Assembly: GCF_001955655.1 (NCBI RefSeq)
Contig: NZ_MSPW01000009.1
Span: 62,001-126,000, forward strand
Length of the DNA: 64,000 nt
From: Viridibacillus arenosi
GTDB taxonomy: Bacteria; Bacillota; Bacilli; Bacillales_A; Planococcaceae
Direction of reading: 5' to 3'
Shown here: positions 25,891 through 36,108 of the stretch, one piece after another
Layout: the number at the start of each line of letters is the position of its first letter
How positions within the stretch are numbered: position 1 is the stretch's first letter
Notes under the pieces: generated by a model
Told to the model about the DNA's origin: nothing
Seen by the model: only the letters and a program-made list of their open reading frames with translations
The model's database searches: none
Translations under genes and position numbers: made by a program

Positions 25891-27324
25891 TCATTTTAAA
25901 TTTTTCAGCATATACCCGATAGCCATTTGTAATTGATGGTCATTTTCATTGCTACCTTTATATTCTACCATTTCTTTATGTAATGCTGAAAAGAATGATT
26001 CATTAATAATAGGTTCTTGTGCTAATTTCTTTGTCTTTCTATATAACAGAACTGCTTCGGCTGTTTGGCGATCAAAATAACCATCTGTTCGTTCTAATTT
26101 ATAGTCCATTTTCGATAATACTTCTTGTACATATCTTACTTGCTCATTAAAATCTCCTTCTTGGAAGCTACCTGTTAGTGGTGGCAATTCCATATGATAT
26201 AAATCATCTTGCTCTACATGCAATGTTGCTTCTATTCCTTTACCATGAATCCATTCTTTATCTGGTGTTAGCCATTTATGCGTTGATAACTTTAATTCAC
26301 CACCATTTAATAATGGCCACGTTTCTTGTACTGTACCTTTTCCAAAGCTCTTTACACCTGCGATAGTAGCTCGCTCTAATTCTTTTAATGCCCCACTTAA
26401 AACTTCACTTGCAGAAGCACTTCCTTCATCTTGAAGTAATACAATCGGCACCTTTTTTAATTGTGCATCAAAATTTAATTTCGCTCTCTTTTCATCAGTT
26501 AAAAGCGGCTCAAGCTCACCCTTTGCATTTTGCATAAAAGCATATGTAGAGCTTGGTTTTACAACACTTGCTATCACTTGCTCAACGCTGCGTAAATAAC
26601 CACCTGGATTACTACGCACATCAATAATAAGACCTGAGATTTTTTGTTTCATTAAAGAAGACGTATGCTTTTGCCATTCTTCTGCAGTTTTTTCACCAAA
26701 TAATGAAATGGACACATATCCGATTAGATTATCATCGGCTTGTAAAATTTCACTATGCACAGTTTCCATGGAAATAGCTGCTCTTTTCATTGAAACTTCA
26801 ATGTGTCTGTCTTCTGAAGGTCTGAAAATAGTCATTTTTACTGTTGTGCCCTCTTCTCCTTGAATAAGAGCCAAGAGCTGAGCCATAGATTTACCTTCTA
26901 GTCGTTCTTTATTTACTTGTACAATTTCATCATAAGGTTTCAGCCCTGCTTTTTCAGCTGGAGATGCCTTAACAGGTGAAACAATAATAAACCGGCCATC
27001 ACTTGCTGTTATTTCTGCCCCGATACCAACACGGGAATCAGATAACGACTCTTTATGCATTCTAGCTTCTTCCTTTGTGTAATAAGTGCTATATGGGTCT
27101 CCCAGTGAACTCGCCATTCCTTTAATTGCCCCTTCAACTAGCTGTTCCTCTGAAGTCTCATGCACTGACTCTTTTCTAATTAAATTAAAAGCCTCATCAA
27201 TTTTTTCTAACTTACTCACTTTTGCACTTGAAGGTTCGGCCCCCTGCATTTTTGATACTGCATACATTCCTGTAGCACCTAGCAATACTATAAAAAAAAG
27301 AAAAATCCAACTCTTCCGCATCAT
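25891..27324 (-). CDS. ctpB: S41-family carboxy-terminal processing protease CtpB
   Basis: A 477-residue membrane-anchored serine protease. The N-terminal signal anchor (5-22) is followed by a helical segment, a PDZ domain (about 93-175), the S41 protease core (about 195-385) and a C-terminal peptidoglycan-binding-like domain (about 392-475). Catalytic Ser304 (GSASASE), Lys329 (FGKGTVQ) and Gln333 align with Ser309, Lys334 and Gln338 of B. subtilis CtpB, which cleaves SpoIVFA and SpoIVB-pathway targets during sporulation. The gene lies between ftsXE and minJ as in B. subtilis. The sporulation role is inferred. Confidence 0.9.
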   Translation of the reverse strand: MMRKSWIFLFFIVLLGATGMYAVSKMQGAEPSSAKVSKLEKIDEAFNLIRKESVHETSEEQLVEGAIKGMASSLGDPYSTYYTKEEARMHKESLSDSRVGIGAEITASDGRFIIVSPVKASPAEKAGLKPYDEIVQVNKERLEGKSMAQLLALIQGEEGTTVKMTIFRPSEDRHIEVSMKRAAISMETVHSEILQADDNLIGYVSISLFGEKTAEEWQKHTSSLMKQKISGLIIDVRSNPGGYLRSVEQVIASVVKPSSTYAFMQNAKGELEPLLTDEKRAKLNFDAQLKKVPIVLLQDEGSASASEVLSGALKELERATIAGVKSFGKGTVQETWPLLNGGELKLSTHKWLTPDKEWIHGKGIEATLHVEQDDLYHMELPPLTGSFQEGDFNEQVRYVQEVLSKMDYKLERTDGYFDRQTAEAVLLYRKTKKLAQEPIINESFFSALHKEMVEYKGSNENDHQLQMAIGYMLKNLK

Positions 27325-27400
27325 GTCTACCCCTTTCTATCCATTCAGTTTATGAATGATTTCATAGGATTAACACTATCAAAAAGTGGATTTTTCTTTA

Positions 27401-27976
27401 TTAATTTAACGCTTTAACACTTTCCCGCATACTATCCTGATCGACAGGGCCAATTACCTTCTTCTGGATAATTCCTTTCGTATCAAGGAAATAAGTCGTT
27501 GGAATCGTGTAAATTTCATATGCTCTCATTTGTTCGCCTTCAGTATCTAATAATACTGGAAAAGTCATTTCATACGTTTTAACAAATTTTTCCACATACT
27601 TAATTGTTTCTTTTTGACTTGTTAAGTTGACTGCCACGATTTCAAAATTATCTTCTTTTGCAAATTTCTCGTAATACTTTTGCATATGAGGAATTTCTGC
27701 CTTACAAGGTGGACACCAAGATGCCCAGAAATTTAATATAACCTTTTTCCCTTGAAAATCCGATAGCTTTACTTTTTTTCCTTCCAATGTTTCTAATTCA
27801 AAATCTGGTGCCAACTCACCAATTGCTAAGCCACTTTTAACACCTAATTTGTCCTCTACAATGGTTGCTCTCGTATCTACTTTTTGCTCTTCAGCAACTT
27901 TCGTTTTCACAAAATTAGTGACCGCAATTCCAATCATCGCTGCAATTATTAGCAACGCAAATATTTTTTTCTTCAT
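27401..27976 (-). CDS. TlpA/ResA-like thiol-disulfide oxidoreductase
   Basis: A 191-residue protein with an N-terminal membrane anchor (about 4-22) and an extracellular thioredoxin fold. The redox motif WCPPC has Cys88 and Cys91, and the cis-proline is in YTIPTTYF. The GELAPDFELETLEG opening is typical of AhpC/TSA-ResA-StoA proteins. These reduce extracytoplasmic disulfides, for example in cytochrome c or spore cortex assembly; which role applies is not clear. It overlaps the upstream membrane gene by four bases (ATGA), so the two are translationally coupled and probably act together. Confidence 0.85.
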   Translation of the reverse strand: MKKKIFALLIIAAMIGIAVTNFVKTKVAEEQKVDTRATIVEDKLGVKSGLAIGELAPDFELETLEGKKVKLSDFQGKKVILNFWASWCPPCKAEIPHMQKYYEKFAKEDNFEIVAVNLTSQKETIKYVEKFVKTYEMTFPVLLDTEGEQMRAYEIYTIPTTYFLDTKGIIQKKVIGPVDQDSMRESVKALN

Positions 27977-28629
27977 GAGGAAGCCTCCATCTGTTTACGA
28001 CTTTTATCTTTTAAGAAATGGACAAGTAACACAAACAAACTAAATATGAAAGTTGCCATTAATGATTTCTGCCAAAAACCATCTGGCTGTAATAATGCGA
28101 TCATTATATGTGATAAGCTAAATAAAATGATGAGTTGCTTACGCCAAATATCCTGATTGAGACCATTTTTTATCGCTATGAGTAACCAAATGATAAAGGC
28201 TACAACCGTCAGCCACCTTTGCCATGAGAGACCATCATTTTGCATGGCCATTGCAATTTGATACACGCTTTGCGTTAAAATAAATGCCATTGTTAATGTA
28301 CGTAATTGAGAAGCTGCAAATACATTCTTTTTCAATTGACGGAATATAGAAATACAAGTTGCAACTATCGCTATGTAAAAGCCCATCGTGCCACCGTTAA
28401 AGAATAGTATAATTAAAGGCTGTTTTATCACCAACGACAAATCTGTGACAATGACACTAAATTTCCAGATTAAAATAAAAAATATAGCATGATCCGCATA
28501 TACACTTGCTTCTTTTTTGCCATAACGCCACCATAGAATAATTCCTACCAAAGTAAACGCGATAAGAACTGAAACCCACGATGTCGGTAATGTCACTCCG
28601 CGTATAGTATACCATTCTGTTACTGACAA
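27973..28629 (-). CDS. Polytopic membrane protein coupled to a TlpA-like thioredoxin
   Basis: A 218-residue hydrophobic protein with six or seven predicted helices and a basic C-terminus (KDKSRKQME). I do not recognise a family and see no conserved cysteine pair, so it is not a CcdA-type electron carrier. The four-base overlap with the thioredoxin gene suggests a shared role in extracytoplasmic redox work, perhaps as membrane platform or substrate. TTG 28629 is preceded by GTAGGTG. Confidence 0.7.
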   Translation of the reverse strand: MSVTEWYTIRGVTLPTSWVSVLIAFTLVGIILWWRYGKKEASVYADHAIFFILIWKFSVIVTDLSLVIKQPLIILFFNGGTMGFYIAIVATCISIFRQLKKNVFAASQLRTLTMAFILTQSVYQIAMAMQNDGLSWQRWLTVVAFIIWLLIAIKNGLNQDIWRKQLIILFSLSHIMIALLQPDGFWQKSLMATFIFSLFVLLVHFLKDKSRKQMEASS

Positions 28630-28771
28630 AGTTCACACCTACTCCCATTATATACCCTACACCGTATGTTAATGGCTGTCATACTAGAATACAAGATTTT
28701 TGTTTTGCTAATTGATGACTGGACTGGTTTTTACAGTATTAAGCTCTATTTAAAATCGTTTTATCCCTAAA

Positions 28772-28820
28772 AGAAAAGTCGCCTGTAGTCGGTGAATTTA
28801 CCGATTTCCAGACGACTTTT
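28772..28820 (-). terminator. Terminator of the ftsE-ftsX-PcsB-like unit
   Basis: AAAAGTCG / CGACTTTT outer stem and an inner TCGGT / ACCGA stem, 12 bases beyond the stop codon. Confidence 0.75.
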
Positions 28821-28831
28821 ATTTAACCTGA

Positions 28832-30127
28832 TTAGAATGAAATATAACGACGTGGGTCAACTGCCCCTACTTTTTGTCCTTGCCAAGCTGTTGTATGAAG
28901 TTCGAAGTGTAAGTGACTTCCGAATGCACGACCCGTTTGTCCCATATAACCGATTACTTCACCTTTAGAAACAGATTGTCCAGCTTTTGCTTTATAACCA
29001 CTTAAGTGAGCATACACAGTTGTAAAAGTTTTCCCCTCAATTGAGTGAGTGATCATGATTACATTACCGTATGTAGATAAAGGACTTGCGCGGAAGACTA
29101 CTCCATCAGCTGCTGCTACGATTGGCGTACCCACACTATTTGCAATATCGATACCATAATCAATTTCTGGACCTGAACCTATATCACGCCAGCCGAAATT
29201 AGATGTAACAGTACCAGTTGTCGGTCTTGTCCATGTACCACTTGAAACTGTTGGAATATTATCTGATTCGCCAACATTGCCAACATTTGATACATGTGCT
29301 GATTTAGCACTCGCTTTCGCCGCAGCTTCTTTACGTGCTCGTTCAGCTAGACGCGCTTGCTCATTTTGAATTTCTTTCTGAACTTTTTTACTTACTTTAA
29401 TCGCTTCAGAATACTCTTTCTGAAGTGATTTTTTTTGAGATTTCAGTTTTGATTGCTCACGCTCTAAAGCATCTATTAACTTATTTTTACTTGATTTTTG
29501 TGAATCCAAAGATTTCTTAAGGTCTTCTAATCGATCACGATTGTCAATTTGTTTTTGACGTTTTTCTTCAAGTTTCTTCTGTTGCTCTTCTAAGCTTTTT
29601 TTATCATCTGCTTGTTCTTGCAAAATTTTACGATCTGCATCTAATAAAGTGTTAACTGCAGAAAAACGGTCAATTAAATCTACAAAACTACTAGCACCAA
29701 ATAGAACGTCAACATAATTAATTGAACCGCCACCTTCTTGAATGGCACGCGCGCGTTCTTGCAATAATGCATCACGTTCAGCAATTTTCGTTTCTAATTC
29801 TTTGATAGAAGTTTGTAAATCTTCAATTTCACTAGTTGTTTGAGCAATTGTTGATTTTACAATACTAATCTTCTCATCCGTTTTGATAATCTTGTTATCA
29901 AGCTTTTGGATTTGTTTATTGATTTTCTCTTGCTTTGATTTGTTGTACTTAATCTTACTTGATTTTTCATTTATGTTGGAATTAAGTTTCGATTTCTTTT
30001 GATCTAATTCTTGCTGTTTAGACTTTAAATCATTTAGTGATTCAGCATTCGCTATTGGTTGAATAACCAATGATAAAGATACTGTTGCTGTAACGACATA
30101 TAAAATATTTTTAAACTGCTTTTTCAA
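28832..30127 (-). CDS. PcsB/EnvC-like coiled-coil protein with M23 (LytM) domain
   Basis: A 431-residue secreted protein: signal peptide (1-28), long coiled coil (about 30-130 and 160-270), a flexible linker, and an M23 peptidase domain (about 305-428). It sits directly after ftsX, so it is the likely cell-wall hydrolase or activator driven by FtsEX, as EnvC and PcsB are elsewhere; B. subtilis uses the NlpC/P60 enzyme CwlO instead. The zinc site is unusual. The first ligand motif reads DYGID (Asp323, Asp327) where HxxxD is expected; His374, His405 and His407 (GSHLHFE) are kept. The domain could be an activator or an altered peptidase. Confidence 0.87.
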   Translation of the reverse strand: MKKQFKNILYVVTATVSLSLVIQPIANAESLNDLKSKQQELDQKKSKLNSNINEKSSKIKYNKSKQEKINKQIQKLDNKIIKTDEKISIVKSTIAQTTSEIEDLQTSIKELETKIAERDALLQERARAIQEGGGSINYVDVLFGASSFVDLIDRFSAVNTLLDADRKILQEQADDKKSLEEQQKKLEEKRQKQIDNRDRLEDLKKSLDSQKSSKNKLIDALEREQSKLKSQKKSLQKEYSEAIKVSKKVQKEIQNEQARLAERARKEAAAKASAKSAHVSNVGNVGESDNIPTVSSGTWTRPTTGTVTSNFGWRDIGSGPEIDYGIDIANSVGTPIVAAADGVVFRASPLSTYGNVIMITHSIEGKTFTTVYAHLSGYKAKAGQSVSKGEVIGYMGQTGRAFGSHLHFELHTTAWQGQKVGAVDPRRYISF

Positions 30128-30167
30128 CTAATAACCCCCTCTGTTTCTATTAATATATCTGGATGAC

Positions 30168-31052
30168 TTATACTTTTAAGAATTTACGTACGGACATGAA
30201 ACTTCCCCAAACACCGATAAATACACCCATTATCAAAATTAATAAATCTACTTGGATAATAAATGGCGTTACATCTAATAGCTGGAACATTTCACCTTGT
30301 AATTTTGGTTGCAATACACTATGTAATTTCACATATGAAATTGTTACAACCGTCATTGGAATGATAGAACCTAGTAGGCCTAACCACATACCTTCAAGAA
30401 TAAACGGAATACGTACAAACCAGTTTGTTGCCCCTACTAATTTCATAATCTCTATTTCTTTTCTTCTTGCTACAATTGTAATTTTAATTGTATTTGAGAT
30501 TAGGAACATTGCTGTAAATAGCAACGCCACGATTAAACCAATACCTACGTTTCGACTAATATTTAAAAAGTTAAATAACTTTTCAATCTTACCTTTACCG
30601 TATAATACCTCATATGTATTATCGAGCTTGTCTATCTCATTGGCTACTGTAGCCGTTTTCTGCGGGTCACTAGCCTTTACATAGATGACGTTGCGTAACG
30701 GATTACTTTGTTTAAATAAGCTTAAATCTTCTCCAAAGTCTTTCACAAGATGATTAAGTTCTTCTTCTTTTGTTGAATACTTAAGAGAATCTACACCTGA
30801 AAACTCTTTAATTTGTTTCTGTAAAGCATCCTCAGCTTTTTGATCCGCTTCTAAATCAATAAGTACTTTAATTTCGACATCATTTTCTAGATCTGTAGCA
30901 ATTTTATTCAAGTTCATCATTATCATGATAAATACGCCAACTATTAATAGTGTGACCGTTACTGCTGAGACAGAAGCTACTGTCATCCAGCTATTACGAC
31001 CTATCGATTTTATACTTTCACGGAAATGGCGACTTATAGTTCTAGATTTCAT
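30168..31052 (-). CDS. ftsX: Cell-division ABC transporter permease FtsX
   Basis: A 294-residue FtsX-family protein. Its four membrane helices are the first at about 26-46 and three near residues 168-290, with the extracellular domain between TM1 and TM2 (about 50-165) that contacts wall hydrolases. The NEIDKLDNTYEV and GATNWFVRIPF segments are family-typical. ATG 31052 follows GGAGG by 11 bases and overlaps the end of ftsE by 11 bases. With FtsE it transmits ATP-driven signals to a periplasmic-side hydrolase, probably the PcsB-like protein encoded next. Confidence 0.92.
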   Translation of the reverse strand: MKSRTISRHFRESIKSIGRNSWMTVASVSAVTVTLLIVGVFIMIMMNLNKIATDLENDVEIKVLIDLEADQKAEDALQKQIKEFSGVDSLKYSTKEEELNHLVKDFGEDLSLFKQSNPLRNVIYVKASDPQKTATVANEIDKLDNTYEVLYGKGKIEKLFNFLNISRNVGIGLIVALLFTAMFLISNTIKITIVARRKEIEIMKLVGATNWFVRIPFILEGMWLGLLGSIIPMTVVTISYVKLHSVLQPKLQGEMFQLLDVTPFIIQVDLLILIMGVFIGVWGSFMSVRKFLKV

Positions 31053-31728
31053 AGCCGTAACTACCTCCATTTTCATCACGAACAATCAATCCGCCCTCAA
31101 TAGCGATAACACGACGTCTTATTGTATTAACAATTTCTTTGTTATGTGTTGCCATAATAATTGTTGTTCCACGTGCATTTATTTCCTCAAAAAGATTCAT
31201 AATATCCCAAGATGTCTCAGGATCCAAGTTTCCAGTAGGCTCATCAGCAATGACAACTTTCGGCACGTTCACAATCGATCGCGCAATTGACACACGTTGT
31301 TGCTCTCCACCAGATAATTCATTCGGAAACATTCGAGCTTTATGTTTTAATCCAACTAAATCTAAAACTTCCATGACACGTTTACGTATCGTAGCCGGTT
31401 GTTCTTCAATTACTTCCAAAGCAAATGCAACATTTTCATAGACATTTAGCATCGGTAACAATTTAAAATCTTGGAACACCACGCCAATTTGTCGACGGAG
31501 ATAAGGTATTTCTTTGTTTTTTAATGTCGTCAAATTCATACCGTTTACGATAACATCCCCAGATGTAGCTCGTTCTTCTCGATACATCATTTTGATAAAT
31601 GTCGACTTTCCAGCACCACTAGGTCCTACAATATAAGCAAATTCGCCTTGATTAAACTTAATACTTAATCCATTCGCTGCTACTATTCCATTCGGATATT
31701 TCTTGTAAACATTCTTCATTTCGATCAT
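31042..31728 (-). CDS. ftsE: Cell-division ABC transporter ATPase FtsE
   Basis: A 228-residue ABC ATPase. Walker A GPSGAGKST (about 35-43), signature LSGGEQQR (about 138-145), Walker B VVIADEPTGNLD and the switch histidine in MATHNKE are all present. It forms the FtsEX complex with the overlapping ftsX. Regulation is not evident beyond a minus-strand ribosome site (GGTGG) before ATG 31728. The length is standard. Confidence 0.94.
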   Translation of the reverse strand: MIEMKNVYKKYPNGIVAANGLSIKFNQGEFAYIVGPSGAGKSTFIKMMYREERATSGDVIVNGMNLTTLKNKEIPYLRRQIGVVFQDFKLLPMLNVYENVAFALEVIEEQPATIRKRVMEVLDLVGLKHKARMFPNELSGGEQQRVSIARSIVNVPKVVIADEPTGNLDPETSWDIMNLFEEINARGTTIIMATHNKEIVNTIRRRVIAIEGGLIVRDENGGSYGYEI

Positions 31729-31894
31729 TTTTTTACCACCTATTTTCTATAAACCCTACTCTATTATAATAGCTATTATATCATTGAATAGCCTGTCTAC
31801 TATTACAATTTCATTTCATTTAAATTGAATTTCCAATTCTAGCTTGTTACAAAAAAAATTTGCTGTAATAGCGAATTAATCATAAATATGTATT

Positions 31895-31930
31895 AAAAAA
31901 GCGAAGGAGATAAAATCTCCTTCGCTAAAA
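31895..31930 (-). terminator. Terminator of yvlB
   Basis: A 12-bp perfect stem, AGCGAAGGAGAT / ATCTCCTTCGCT, with a 3-base loop and six minus-strand T. Confidence 0.88.
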
Positions 31931-31941
31931 ATTATTTTATA

Positions 31942-33153
31942 TTACAAATTATATCGAACAACGACAGATCCTGTTTTAGTTTCACCATCAATCGTTAATG
32001 TTGAAACATCCGGTAACTTTTTAGAGAAGCGCACCGATTTTTGTAAAAATTGCTCATGCTCATTGCGATATTGAACATCTGACAATTGAACATCCATTTT
32101 ACCTAGATTCGAAGAAACTTCTCCCTCTAGTGACAATGTACTTGGAATATAAAGTTCCACAGCACCTGCAACGGTTTGTGCTTTCATTCTTGTCGCATCA
32201 ATTGCACGAGTAGTCACAACAACATGGCCACTGATAGATTTCGCTTCAATATCTCGAATTGCACCGTCAATATACACTTGGCCATTTAACGTCTCGGCTT
32301 CAAGGTCTTCTCCTGCAACATCCTTCACTTTAATAGCACCGTTAGCAGTTTCTAGCTCTGCACTCTTAAATGCGAATCTTTCACAATCGATCAGACCATT
32401 TTTTGTTTTAACCTTCAGTTTACTGACATCCAAATCAGTTAATACAAAACTACCATTAAATAAGTTCGCTGAAATTGCTTCGTATTGTCTAATCGGTACA
32501 TATAGGACGATATCAACACGCATCGATTTCAAATCACTAATAATGCGTAGTTTCCCTTGATCGTTAGTGAAGATAAATTTATCGAGAAATTCCTTCTGTA
32601 TATCTTCACCCGACCGAACAATTGAAGGACGCACTCGACATTCTGCATATACAGTTGCATCAACAGAAGGTTTAATTTGCAATTGACCATTCGGAATATC
32701 TACACTAATATGTGAAAAGTCCGCATTATCTAGATCAAAACGCTGTTCGAATGCGTTTTTTTCACCAAATGAAAAGTCAAAATCAATGTCTTTGACTTTT
32801 GAGACAGCCGTATTCATGAAGTCCATAAACTTTGCACTAAATTGCGAGAAATCTTGTTTAATTTCTTCAAAGAATTCTTGCTCTGAAGTAGATTTTTGTT
32901 TAGATGACTGTTGTTTTGGTTCTTCTTTTTTCTCAAAGAAGTCATCATAATTTGTTTGTTTCTGTTCTCTTTCAGGTTGTGATTGCTCTACTTGTTGATT
33001 CATTTCAGTTTGGCTGGAATTTGTAAAATTCGCTCCAGTTGATGTATTAGTAGCTGTTTTATTTTCCAATGCTTCTAGTAGTAATATTGCCTCTTGTGCT
33101 GTAATGGTGCCATTTTCAAGCAATGTTAAAATGCGTTTACGCTCACTTTGCAT
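31942..33153 (-). CDS. yvlB: YvlB-like DUF4097 protein
   Basis: A 403-residue protein. A short N-terminal SHOCT-like helical segment (RKRILTLLENGTITAQEAILLLEALE) is followed by a low-complexity Gln/Lys/Glu linker (about 35-100) and a right-handed beta-helix-like DUF4097 domain (about 135-400) with repeated short strands. It matches B. subtilis YvlB, which lies near uvrBA and belongs to the cell-envelope-stress-linked DUF4097 group that includes LiaG. No signal peptide is evident. The function is unknown. It follows uvrA by 78 bases on the same strand. Confidence 0.8.
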   Translation of the reverse strand: MQSERKRILTLLENGTITAQEAILLLEALENKTATNTSTGANFTNSSQTEMNQQVEQSQPEREQKQTNYDDFFEKKEEPKQQSSKQKSTSEQEFFEEIKQDFSQFSAKFMDFMNTAVSKVKDIDFDFSFGEKNAFEQRFDLDNADFSHISVDIPNGQLQIKPSVDATVYAECRVRPSIVRSGEDIQKEFLDKFIFTNDQGKLRIISDLKSMRVDIVLYVPIRQYEAISANLFNGSFVLTDLDVSKLKVKTKNGLIDCERFAFKSAELETANGAIKVKDVAGEDLEAETLNGQVYIDGAIRDIEAKSISGHVVVTTRAIDATRMKAQTVAGAVELYIPSTLSLEGEVSSNLGKMDVQLSDVQYRNEHEQFLQKSVRFSKKLPDVSTLTIDGETKTGSVVVRYNL

Positions 33154-33231
33154 TTTTCGGCCTCCTTCTACTTATTACTATTATTTACGAAATTTCATGG
33201 AAAAAGTTTCATATACCTAGAATATTTGTCT

Positions 33232-36108
33232 CTACTTATTTGTAGCTGTTGTCAATACTTTATCCATACGTGCTCGATCGCGTTCTATAATTGGCTTCAA
33301 ATAATGTCCTGTGTAAGATTCTTTCACTTTAATTACCTCTTCAGGTGTTCCAGTTGCAATAATCATACCGCCTTTATCGCCACCTTCTGGACCTAAATCA
33401 ATTATATGATCAGCTGTTTTAATAACATCCAGATTATGTTCAATTACCAACACAGTATCACCACTTTCAACTAGACGTTGTAATACTATCAATAATCGTG
33501 CAATATCTTCTGCATGCAAACCCGTAGTCGGTTCGTCTAATATATAAATGGACTTACCATTTGAGCGTTTATGCAACTCAGACGCTAATTTTACACGCTG
33601 TGCTTCCCCACCTGATAATGTTGTAGCAGGCTGGCCAAGTTCCATATAGCCTAAACCGACATCTACAATTGTTTGTAACTTACGTGAAATTTTAGGTATG
33701 TTTGTGAAAAATGCCACTGCGTCTTCAACGGTCATTTTCAAAACATCGGCGATACTCTTGTCTTTATATTTTACTTCTAATGTTTCACGATTATAACGCT
33801 TACCATGGCATACTTCGCACGGTACATAAACATCAGGTAAGAAATGCATTTCAATTTTAATAATTCCGTCACCACGACAAGCTTCACAGCGTCCGCCTTT
33901 GACATTAAAGCTAAAGCGACCCTTTTTATAGCCACGCACTTTCGCCTCATTCGTTGTTGCAAATACATCACGAATGTCATCAAAGACACCTGTATATGTC
34001 GCAGGATTTGAACGCGGTGTACGACCTATTGGTGATTGGTCGATATCAATTACCTTCTCAAGCTGTTCGATACCTGTAATTTCTTTCACTTCACCTGGCT
34101 TCACCTTAGAGCGGTTCAGTTTTTGTGCTAGCGATTTATAGAGAATTTCATTGATTAGCGTACTTTTCCCTGATCCTGAAACTCCAGTTACAGCAATAAA
34201 TAAACCAAGTGGAATATCCGCCTTAACATTTTTTAAATTATTTTCTTTAGCGCCTTTTATCGTAATGAAACGTCCGTCTGGCTTACGACGTTCAATTGGA
34301 AGTGGAATGAACTTTTTGCCACTTAAATATTGCCCAGTTAATGAATGTTTATCTTTCATAACTTGAGCAGGTGTTCCAGCAGCTACGATTTCTCCACCAT
34401 GTACACCAGCTCCTGGACCAACATCAATTAAATAATCAGCCGCAAGCATCGTGTCTTCATCATGCTCTACGACAATCAATGTGTTACCAATATCACGCAT
34501 GTTTTTTAGTGTATCAATCAAACGGTCATTGTCTCTTTGATGCAATCCAATAGATGGCTCATCAAGAATATACAAAACACCTGTTAAGCGCGATCCAATT
34601 TGAGTTGCTAAGCGAATACGCTGCGCTTCCCCACCAGATAATGTTCCTGCAGCTCGGCTTAATGTTAAATAATCGAGCCCAACGTTAACGAGGAAACCTA
34701 AACGTTCTAGTATTTCACGTAAAATCAGGCGGGCAATTTGCATATCCTTCTCAGAAAGTGAAAGTGTCGAGAAGAAAACGTATGCATCCTTAATAGAATA
34801 CTCCGTCACTTCTCCAATATGTTTGCTATCAACTTTAACCGCCAATGTCTCAGGTTTTAAGCGGTATCCTTTACATGATGGGCAATGTTGCTGTGCCATG
34901 TACTTTTCCATTTGCTCACGGATATAATCAGAAGTTGTTTCACGAAAGCGTCTTTCAATATTACGTAGGACACCTTCAAAAATAATATCTTGATCCCGAA
35001 CATTACCAAAGTCATTCTCATAATGGAAGTGGATTTTTTCCGTGCCAGAACCGTTTAAAATTTTATCCATCTTATCTTTCGGTATTTCTTCAACTGGTAT
35101 ATCCATATCGATGTCAAAATGGTCACAAACTGCTTTTAACAGTTGAGGATAATATTGTGAACTTGTTGGTTCCCAAGGTGCTAGCGCATTATCATTTAAT
35201 GAACGACTCCAATCAGGTATTACAAGCGTAGGATCTACTTCTAATTTTGTTCCTAACCCATCACATTTTGTACATGCACCAAAAGGACTGTTGAACGAGA
35301 ACATTCTTGGTTCCAATTCGCCAATTGAAAAGCCACAGATTGGACAAGCGTGATGCTCACTGAATAGAAGCTCCTCATGCTCCATAACATCAACCATTAC
35401 ACGACCTTCTGCCAATCTAAGTGCTGTTTCAAGAGAATCACTTAAACGAGCTTCCACGCCTTCTTTTAAAACAACACGGTCAATGACTACTTCAATACTA
35501 TGCTTTTTATTTTTGTCTAATTCAATATTATCATCTAAATCACGTAATTCTCCGTCGACACGAACTCGAACATACCCTTGTTTTTTCAAGTCTTCAAGAA
35601 GTTTCACATGTGTCCCTTTACGCCCTGAAACCATTGGAGCCAACAATTGCATTTTCGTACGTTCAGGAAATTGCACAAGACGATCCACCATTTGCTCTAC
35701 AGTTTGTGACGTAATTTCTATGCCATGATTTGGGCAAATCGGTTTGCCGACACGTGCATACAATAAGCGCAAATAGTCATATATTTCTGTGACTGTTCCA
35801 ACCGTTGAACGTGGATTGCGACTTGTTGTTTTTTGGTCAATAGAAATAGCTGGTGAGAGACCTTCGATTGCATCAACATCTGGTTTGTCCATTTGCCCTA
35901 GAAATTGGCGAGCATATGCAGATAAGGACTCCACATAACGTCTTTGACCTTCTGCATAGATTGTATCGAATGCGAGAGAGGATTTTCCAGAACCCGATAA
36001 GCCAGTTATAACAACGAGCTTATCTCGCGGGATTTTAACATCTACGTTTTTCAAATTATTTGCACGTGCACCTTGAACGATAATTTCTTGATTTTTCAAT
36101 TTTTTCAT
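33232..36108 (-). CDS. uvrA: Excinuclease ABC subunit A
   Basis: The 958-residue damage-recognition ATPase of nucleotide excision repair. Two ABC modules are visible: [14 protein letters not shown] (about 33-46) and [14 protein letters not shown] (about 640). Signature motifs are [12 protein letters not shown] and [12 protein letters not shown], and zinc-finger cysteine pairs occur in [20 protein letters not shown] and [16 protein letters not shown]. The start overlaps the uvrB stop (ATGA), so it is translated from the same mRNA. The length is normal. Confidence 0.97.
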   Translation of the reverse strand: MKKLKNQEIIVQGARANNLKNVDVKIPRDKLVVITGLSGSGKSSLAFDTIYAEGQRRYVESLSAYARQFLGQMDKPDVDAIEGLSPAISIDQKTTSRNPRSTVGTVTEIYDYLRLLYARVGKPICPNHGIEITSQTVEQMVDRLVQFPERTKMQLLAPMVSGRKGTHVKLLEDLKKQGYVRVRVDGELRDLDDNIELDKNKKHSIEVVIDRVVLKEGVEARLSDSLETALRLAEGRVMVDVMEHEELLFSEHHACPICGFSIGELEPRMFSFNSPFGACTKCDGLGTKLEVDPTLVIPDWSRSLNDNALAPWEPTSSQYYPQLLKAVCDHFDIDMDIPVEEIPKDKMDKILNGSGTEKIHFHYENDFGNVRDQDIIFEGVLRNIERRFRETTSDYIREQMEKYMAQQHCPSCKGYRLKPETLAVKVDSKHIGEVTEYSIKDAYVFFSTLSLSEKDMQIARLILREILERLGFLVNVGLDYLTLSRAAGTLSGGEAQRIRLATQIGSRLTGVLYILDEPSIGLHQRDNDRLIDTLKNMRDIGNTLIVVEHDEDTMLAADYLIDVGPGAGVHGGEIVAAGTPAQVMKDKHSLTGQYLSGKKFIPLPIERRKPDGRFITIKGAKENNLKNVKADIPLGLFIAVTGVSGSGKSTLINEILYKSLAQKLNRSKVKPGEVKEITGIEQLEKVIDIDQSPIGRTPRSNPATYTGVFDDIRDVFATTNEAKVRGYKKGRFSFNVKGGRCEACRGDGIIKIEMHFLPDVYVPCEVCHGKRYNRETLEVKYKDKSIADVLKMTVEDAVAFFTNIPKISRKLQTIVDVGLGYMELGQPATTLSGGEAQRVKLASELHKRSNGKSIYILDEPTTGLHAEDIARLLIVLQRLVESGDTVLVIEHNLDVIKTADHIIDLGPEGGDKGGMIIATGTPEEVIKVKESYTGHYLKPIIERDRARMDKVLTTATNK

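Noticed and set aside
30163-30684. A 173-codon plus-strand frame opposite ftsX
   Set aside because: Antisense shadow of ftsX; the composition mirrors the reverse complement of a membrane protein.
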